Source of the DNA: CAYVUM01 sp964619055
Lineage (GTDB): Bacteria > Pseudomonadota > Alphaproteobacteria > Rhodospirillales > Defluviicoccaceae
Assembly (NCBI GenBank): GCA_964619055.1
Contig: CAZUDB010000012.1
Coordinates: 1-64,000 of the forward strand
Direction: 5' to 3'
Length of the DNA: 64,000 nucleotides
In this document: piece after piece, positions 59,200 through 64,000 of the stretch
How positions within the stretch are numbered: position 1 is the first letter of the stretch
Layout: the number at the start of each line of letters is the position of its first letter
Translations under genes and position numbers: made by a program
Notes under the pieces: model-generated
What the model saw: the letters and a program-made list of their open reading frames with translations, nothing else
Told to the model about the DNA's origin: nothing
Database searches by the model: none

Positions 59200-62100
59200 T
59201 TAGTAGCCGGGAGCAATGGTGATCCGTCGTGCCGCTTGCCGTGCAAAGAACCTGGGGCGGTACATGTCCTCCACCACGGCGCCGGGCAATTCATACTCGC
59301 CCGGGGTAACGACCCGGATCAGCGCGGCAAGGCGGAACGTGGGTGCGGTGGCCGTCAAATCGACGGCGGCGACAAAACGGTCGTCTCGACCCTCAGCCGC
59401 TGTTGGCTCGCTGATTGCGCCGAGCCACGGCATGGTCTCCAACTCGCTCTTGCTGAGCCGGGCCTTTTCGATCTCCCACCCGGCGGGGAGGCCGTGGGTG
59501 ACAATCGCCTGGTGTGCGACCCCTGTGGTCGCCTCGCCCTCGATTACCAGCACGAACACGTCTCCGGGGCGGGCGGCGTCAAGGTCGAGCGGCTCGCCCC
59601 GACGGTCGAAGAACTGCCGCTTAATCGCCAAGCCTTCCCGCGCCGCGGCCGGCGGTTCTACGGAGATTCCGGTCACGGCGACCGCCTGCCAGAGAGCGCC
59701 GTCGCCGCGGTTGACGACTGTGACCCCCCTTTCCAACGCTTCCACTGGCGGCTGAACGAACACCGGATTGGTGCCGCGGGGCCGAACGCCCTCAATGTCG
59801 AGGTTGAGCGGTGCCGTTCCCGTCATCAGCGTTTTAGCGGCCAGGACCAGCCAAGCCTGCTCTTGGGTGTTGGTGTCGCGGATCGCATTGGCACCGGCGG
59901 GCAGACGGTCGACCAGCATCGGCAGCCGGCCGTCGAGCAGGTCCACTTCGCCGAGGACGGTGAGCAAGGCAGCCGCATCCCGGGTGGTTGAACCATAATC
60001 CTCGGCCCAAAAATCCCGGGTCAGCGAGGTTGTGGCCCGCTTCGCCAGGTCCAACGCTTGCGGCTCGTTCCCGAGCCGGGCGAGCGCAGCGGCCAGTTGA
60101 CCGCGCGACAGTGGTGTCGGCAATTTCTTGTCGAAGGTATTGGTAAAGTAGCGGAGAGTACCGGGCTCAGCGACCCCGGCTATGGCCAGAACATGAAGGG
60201 CATAGGCCCGACTGGCCAAGCCCTCCGGATCACTCCGGCCTTCCACCGCGTGTTTGCTGAGCCAGGTGAGTCCGGCTTCGTAGGCTGCTGACGGAATGCC
60301 GTGACCGGCAGCGCGAGCGCGCGTAAGAAACTCAAGCGCATACGCAGTCAGCCACGGCTCTGCCTCGCTGGCGCCGCTCCAAACACCGAAGGCGCCATCA
60401 TAGCGCTGCTTGTCGAGGATCTCACCAATCGCCCGGTCGATCCGGGCGCGGAGGTCAAGCTCCGCATCCGAGACCGCCAATCCCGCCGCGGCTTCCACGT
60501 CGTCGATGTAGATCAGCGGCAGCGCCCTGCTGACGATCTGCTCGACACAGCCGTAAGGGTAGCGGTCCAGGGCAGCAATCAGGCCGGTGAGGCCGAGCGG
60601 CGGCGTGTTGGCAAACGTGACTCGAACAGTGCTGGTACCTGGCACGTAAGCGCCGATCAGGTCCGGGCCGAACCGGCTGACAGCCCCCGTCGTTAGACGA
60701 GCGCTCTGGAACCGGGTGACCGCTGGACGCACCGGTCGAATGGTCAAGGCGAGCTGGCGTTCGACGGCGAAGCCACTCGGCCCGGTCACCGCAACGGTTA
60801 CTCGGCCTCGGCCGGCGGTGTTACCACGGAGCGGCAGGATCACCTCGGTGCGGCCATCTTGAGCAAGAGCCACAGACTGGCGCGCCGCACCCGGATCCAT
60901 CGTCACGCCGCCGTCAGGCGTCACCTCCACAGCGTAATCGCCCGGCTCGCCCTCGACGTTATGGATCGACAACGTGAGTTGGCTGCGATCACCTGGGGCA
61001 AGGAACCGCGGAGTCGTCATTTCGACAACCACCGGGTCACGCACGGTGAGGCTGCTGGCGCCGCTCCCCACGCGGCGCTCGTCGAAGGCCACGGCCATCA
61101 ACCGCAGTTCGCCATTGAAGTCGGGGATATCGATCGGGATCCGGGCAATGCCATCGGCATTGACCGGAACCGGGCCGTGAAACAGCGAAACGATTGTCAC
61201 CGGCACGTCGGGTAGACCCGCGGCGAGACTGCCGTCGCCCCCGCTGCGGATCGTTGCCATCGGTCCGGACAGTCCCGCGATCAGTCGACCATAGGTGTCT
61301 CGGACGTCGACACCGAGCGTTCGGCGGCCCAAGAAGTGACGCCCTGGATCCGGTGAGGCGAACCGCGTGAGTTGGAGAATGCCCTCGTCAACGGCAGCCA
61401 GTGTGACCCACGCCCGTTCCGGCGCGGCGCCACCCGCCATTTTGACCTCTACGGGGATTTCGACGGTCTGGCGTGGCCGAACCGTTGGCAGATTTGGCAG
61501 GCTGACCGAAAGCGTCCGCTCCGCAGGGTCGACTCCGACCCACTGCAGCCCGAGAGCCCGCACCGGCGCGGGCGTGCCGTCATCGCTGTGCGGCGGACGG
61601 TAGATGGTGGCGGTCACATAGGCGCCCATCCCCCACTCGTCGGTGACAGGAAGCGTAACAACTTTCCCATCGGCAGGCACGCTGACGGTGCGAATGGCAA
61701 CGAGCCGGTCGGTTGCCACCGTTATGAGCGCTTCGCCGGCGAAGGGCGGGTTCAGTCTGAGACGCGCCGTCTCTCCGGTGCGGTAGAATTCCCGATCGGC
61801 GGACAACTCGAGCTTGTCTGGGGCGTCACTGGCGGCCGAAGCCACCTGCCAGCCGACGCTGAAGCGCTCCGAGGTTGCGACACCCGTTGCCGGGTCGCTG
61901 ATCTCCAAGCGATAGCGCCCCCAATCCAGCCCATCGAAGCGAAGGCGTTCGGGTTCGGGGGCCGACAAGGCAAGGTCGTCGCGACGACGGCTGACGCTGC
62001 GCACGGTCGTGCGATAGGCATAACGGCCGTCGCGAATGAACCACTGATAAGTGTACTCCTCCTCGAACAGCTCGGCGACGAGGTCGTTGCGGTCAGTCGC

Positions 62101-64000
62101 TATGCCTTCAGGTGTAAGCGCAATCACATCGAAAGCCGCATCCTGCCCTTCACCGACCCGATTGTCGCCAAACAGCGGTTTGAGTCCGATGGCGAACGGT
62201 TGGTGACGCACGGGGACCGTCAGGGTCTGCCGCGTCGGCCGGCCGCCCGGCTCCTGAACGGCGACCTCGAACCGGGCTTTCAGCGGTCGGGTCGTGTCGG
62301 GGATCACGGGCAGCGCGACCGGCACGTTGGCGACACCGAGAGCATCGGTGGCCGGTACGCTCAGGTCCTGAGCGCGGGCTGTCAGCGTCTCCTGGACTAG
62401 GCCAAATCGGTAGCCGGCGAAGGCGGGATAGGGATTTGGATTCGCTTCCAACTGGACGCGGGCGGTGCCATCGAGACCGGCGGCCGGCGCCCCGTAAAGG
62501 TATCGACTGGCGATGGTGAGCCCGAATGGCTGTCCGGCCGTGATCGCCGGGGCCGACCCAGTGACGTCGACAGCGAGCCGTTCGGGGATGAACTCATCCA
62601 CTTGGAAGGTTAGCCGGCCGACCGGCGCCGCCTCCGGATCACCGAGGGCCTCGACTGTCCAGGAGCCGAGCGGGGCCGTGGCGGTAAGCGTCAGTGGGAG
62701 GACGTGTGCCCCGGGGGCGACCGACGTCGCGACGGCGGAGGACGCCACCGTGCCATTGGGGCGGCGCACTTTCAGGGTCAGCGGAAAGTTCTCGACGGCT
62801 CTTCCGTGATCGTCCCGCAGCAGCGCGGTGACATGGACCGTCGCACCGGGTCGGTATACACCCCGGTCGGTGTAAAGAAAGGCATCGAGGGGCCCCGGCA
62901 TTGCCCGACCGGCGACTCCGCGATCTGAGAGATCGAAGGCCGGCTTGGTCAGGTCAAGCAGAGCGAAGTCACCATCGGCACCATAGGCGAGGACCAGTGC
63001 CGGTGTCTGCCCGCCCGTCAGGCCGGCGACGCTGCGATCAAAGTGGGCACGGCCATCTTGGTCGGTCTCGACTCGCGCCAGTTCAGTGTTGTTCCGCGCG
63101 ATCGCGGCGATGGTCAATCCGGCAACCGGTTTGGCGGTGGAGAGCGCCCGGGCAAACACGTGGAGTCCGTCGGCTCCCTGCATCGCCGTCAGCGCCACAT
63201 CCGTCACCACCAGCCATTGCGTCGCCAGCCGCCAAGGCACCACTTGGGGCGGCAGGCCAATGGCGCTCGCCGTCATCGCATAGACCCCGGGCTGGCGATC
63301 GGTCCCCAGCATCTGGTCCACCGGCAGTGCGGTCGTGACGGTTTCGTTGAGCCGATCCGCCACATCGATCGTTCCCTTCCAAACCTGCTCACCCTCGTCA
63401 CGAGCAAGGCTCCGGCCGTCCCGGGCGGTCAGCTGGTTAAACAGGCGGCTGCGAATGAGGAGCTGTGGGGCGAGGTTTCGATCGCGGACTCTGTAGACCT
63501 TAATCTCGACCGCGGCGATGTTGACCGTCGAAAGCGGGACCCCCTGGGGTCCGCTTCGCGGCAGGATGAACGCGTCACCGCGAAACGCCACAAGGGGCGG
63601 CCGGTTGGAGACATTGACCTCCTGGCGATGGGGTTCGCGAAGAATAAGCCCGTCGCGGCCAGGGAGGCCCTCGCGAAGAACCAACTCGTAGCGGGTGCCG
63701 TGGCGGACGCCGGAGAGACAAAGGGTCTCTTCGGAGGCGTCGGCAACCAGGTCGACGACGGGCTCGATTTGGACATAATCCTCATAGCGGGTGCGCTCGG
63801 CGCTCCGGATCGGGTTGGAGAAACGGATGCAGAGCCGCGGCTGATCGCTTTGCGCATCGACAGTGACCCTCTCCACCTCCAGTCCGATTGTCCACTGCAA
63901 CGCGGTCAGACGGGCCGCGAGACCAGGATAGACCGGCCGCTCTTGGGCAATCCTCTTCAAGGCTGCGAAGGCAAATCTCGGCTTCTGCAGATTGTTTTCG
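59200..64000 (-). CDS. Bacterial alpha-2-macroglobulin (partial, 5' end beyond the window)
   Basis: At least 1599 residues; the frame is still open at the right edge (a TTG at 63960 is only one possible start), so signal peptide and N-terminal domains are missing. Visible are repeated MG domains (LDAFLYTDRGVYRPGATVHV, FLAPGDRSQLTLSIHN), the thioester motif GCVEQ (codons at 60538-60549), the alpha/alpha-barrel around it and a C-terminal receptor-like domain. With a thioester and pbpC partner it is the YfhM type: it traps invading proteases while PBP1C repairs the wall. Confidence 0.95.
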   Translation of the reverse strand, partial: ENNLQKPRFAFAALKRIAQERPVYPGLAARLTALQWTIGLEVERVTVDAQSDQPRLCIRFSNPIRSAERTRYEDYVQIEPVVDLVADASEETLCLSGVRHGTRYELVLREGLPGRDGLILREPHRQEVNVSNRPPLVAFRGDAFILPRSGPQGVPLSTVNIAAVEIKVYRVRDRNLAPQLLIRSRLFNQLTARDGRSLARDEGEQVWKGTIDVADRLNETVTTALPVDQMLGTDRQPGVYAMTASAIGLPPQVVPWRLATQWLVVTDVALTAMQGADGLHVFARALSTAKPVAGLTIAAIARNNTELARVETDQDGRAHFDRSVAGLTGGQTPALVLAYGADGDFALLDLTKPAFDLSDRGVAGRAMPGPLDAFLYTDRGVYRPGATVHVTALLRDDHGRAVENFPLTLKVRRPNGTVASSAVATSVAPGAHVLPLTLTATAPLGSWTVEALGDPEAAPVGRLTFQVDEFIPERLAVDVTGSAPAITAGQPFGLTIASRYLYGAPAAGLDGTARVQLEANPNPYPAFAGYRFGLVQETLTARAQDLSVPATDALGVANVPVALPVIPDTTRPLKARFEVAVQEPGGRPTRQTLTVPVRHQPFAIGLKPLFGDNRVGEGQDAAFDVIALTPEGIATDRNDLVAELFEEEYTYQWFIRDGRYAYRTTVRSVSRRRDDLALSAPEPERLRFDGLDWGRYRLEISDPATGVATSERFSVGWQVASAASDAPDKLELSADREFYRTGETARLRLNPPFAGEALITVATDRLVAIRTVSVPADGKVVTLPVTDEWGMGAYVTATIYRPPHSDDGTPAPVRALGLQWVGVDPAERTLSVSLPNLPTVRPRQTVEIPVEVKMAGGAAPERAWVTLAAVDEGILQLTRFASPDPGRHFLGRRTLGVDVRDTYGRLIAGLSGPMATIRSGGDGSLAAGLPDVPVTIVSLFHGPVPVNADGIARIPIDIPDFNGELRLMAVAFDERRVGSGASSLTVRDPVVVEMTTPRFLAPGDRSQLTLSIHNVEGEPGDYAVEVTPDGGVTMDPGAARQSVALAQDGRTEVILPLRGNTAGRGRVTVAVTGPSGFAVERQLALTIRPVRPAVTRFQSARLTTGAVSRFGPDLIGAYVPGTSTVRVTFANTPPLGLTGLIAALDRYPYGCVEQIVSRALPLIYIDDVEAAAGLAVSDAELDLRARIDRAIGEILDKQRYDGAFGVWSGASEAEPWLTAYALEFLTRARAAGHGIPSAAYEAGLTWLSKHAVEGRSDPEGLASRAYALHVLAIAGVAEPGTLRYFTNTFDKKLPTPLSRGQLAAALARLGNEPQALDLAKRATTSLTRDFWAEDYGSTTRDAAALLTVLGEVDLLDGRLPMLVDRLPAGANAIRDTNTQEQAWLVLAAKTLMTGTAPLNLDIEGVRPRGTNPVFVQPPVEALERGVTVVNRGDGALWQAVAVTGISVEPPAAAREGLAIKRQFFDRRGEPLDLDAARPGDVFVLVIEGEATTGVAHQAIVTHGLPAGWEIEKARLSKSELETMPWLGAISEPTAAEGRDDRFVAAVDLTATAPTFRLAALIRVVTPGEYELPGAVVEDMYRPRFFARQAARRITIAPGY

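Noticed and set aside
61372..62400. 342-codon plus-strand frame inside the macroglobulin gene
   Set aside because: Shadow of a GC-rich gene with strong thioester and MG-domain evidence on the other strand.

Overview
The window reads as a chromosomal segment of a GC-rich alphaproteobacterium, most likely from the Rhodospirillales. The evidence is gene content and order: the ntrBC-ntrYX-trkA-hfq-hflX run, a fused ispDF, a ubiquinol-cytochrome c chaperone gene, DUF1476-type F1-ATPase zeta homologues and an H+-translocating pyrophosphatase. The species cannot be named from the sequence. I see no phage, insertion sequence, integrase or CRISPR array.

Layout. 0-9.5 kb: tail of hppA, bamE, a fatty-acid block (DUF177, plsX, fabH, ihfA, merR), tRNA-Pro, cutA, a membrane hydroxylase, ispDF and a CcsA-like protein. 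9.6-21.7 kb: one long co-directional housekeeping run, dusB-ntrB-ntrC-ntrY-ntrX-trkA-transaminase-HAD-hfq-hflX, with many start/stop overlaps (nitrogen control, K+ uptake, RNA chaperone). 21.7-25.7 kb: a small ribbon-helix-helix-like regulator behind a perfect palindrome, an inositol-monophosphatase-like enzyme, a beta-hydroxyacid dehydrogenase, a lipoprotein, mazG and tRNA-Val. 26-31.8 kb: an archease-like protein, a dual-specificity phosphatase that resembles plant glucan phosphatases, an acyl-CoA ligase, hspQ and glgC. 31.8-34.1 kb: a minus-strand operon of a pentameric ligand-gated ion channel homologue, a methyltransferase and a lipoprotein. 34.4-39 kb: a PNPOx/flavin reductase/ferredoxin fusion and a VOC protein, divergent from a LysR regulator plus alcohol dehydrogenase, with a 12-bp inverted repeat between them. 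39-45.8 kb: a complete seven-gene Mrp Na+/H+ antiporter operon coupled to a universal stress protein. 45.9-47.8 kb: an OxyR-like regulator with Ser in place of the peroxidatic Cys, divergent from two tandem zeta-subunit paralogues.

48-55.5 kb is the accessory locus of most interest. Two tandem palindromes and a good sigma-54 (-24/-12) promoter precede a secreted 686-residue Asn/Thr/Asp/Ser/Gln repeat protein. It is followed by a small exported protein, a C39-family cysteine peptidase with intact catalytic residues and a lipoprotein. On the opposite strand lie a coiled-coil plus beta-barrel outer-membrane protein and a receiverless sigma-54 activator. Both small exported proteins carry a textbook double-glycine cleavage motif (L-12, E-8, M-7, hydrophobic -4, GG) after a Sec or lipoprotein signal. 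The gene set recalls the Pseudomonas Fap amyloid system (fibre subunits, C39-like FapD, coiled-coil barrel FapF), but the subunits look different. My reading is a sigma-54-controlled extracellular fibre secretion system with C39-dependent maturation.

56-64 kb: a histone-deacetylase-family enzyme and the bacterial alpha-2-macroglobulin/pbpC pair, with the macroglobulin running off the right edge.
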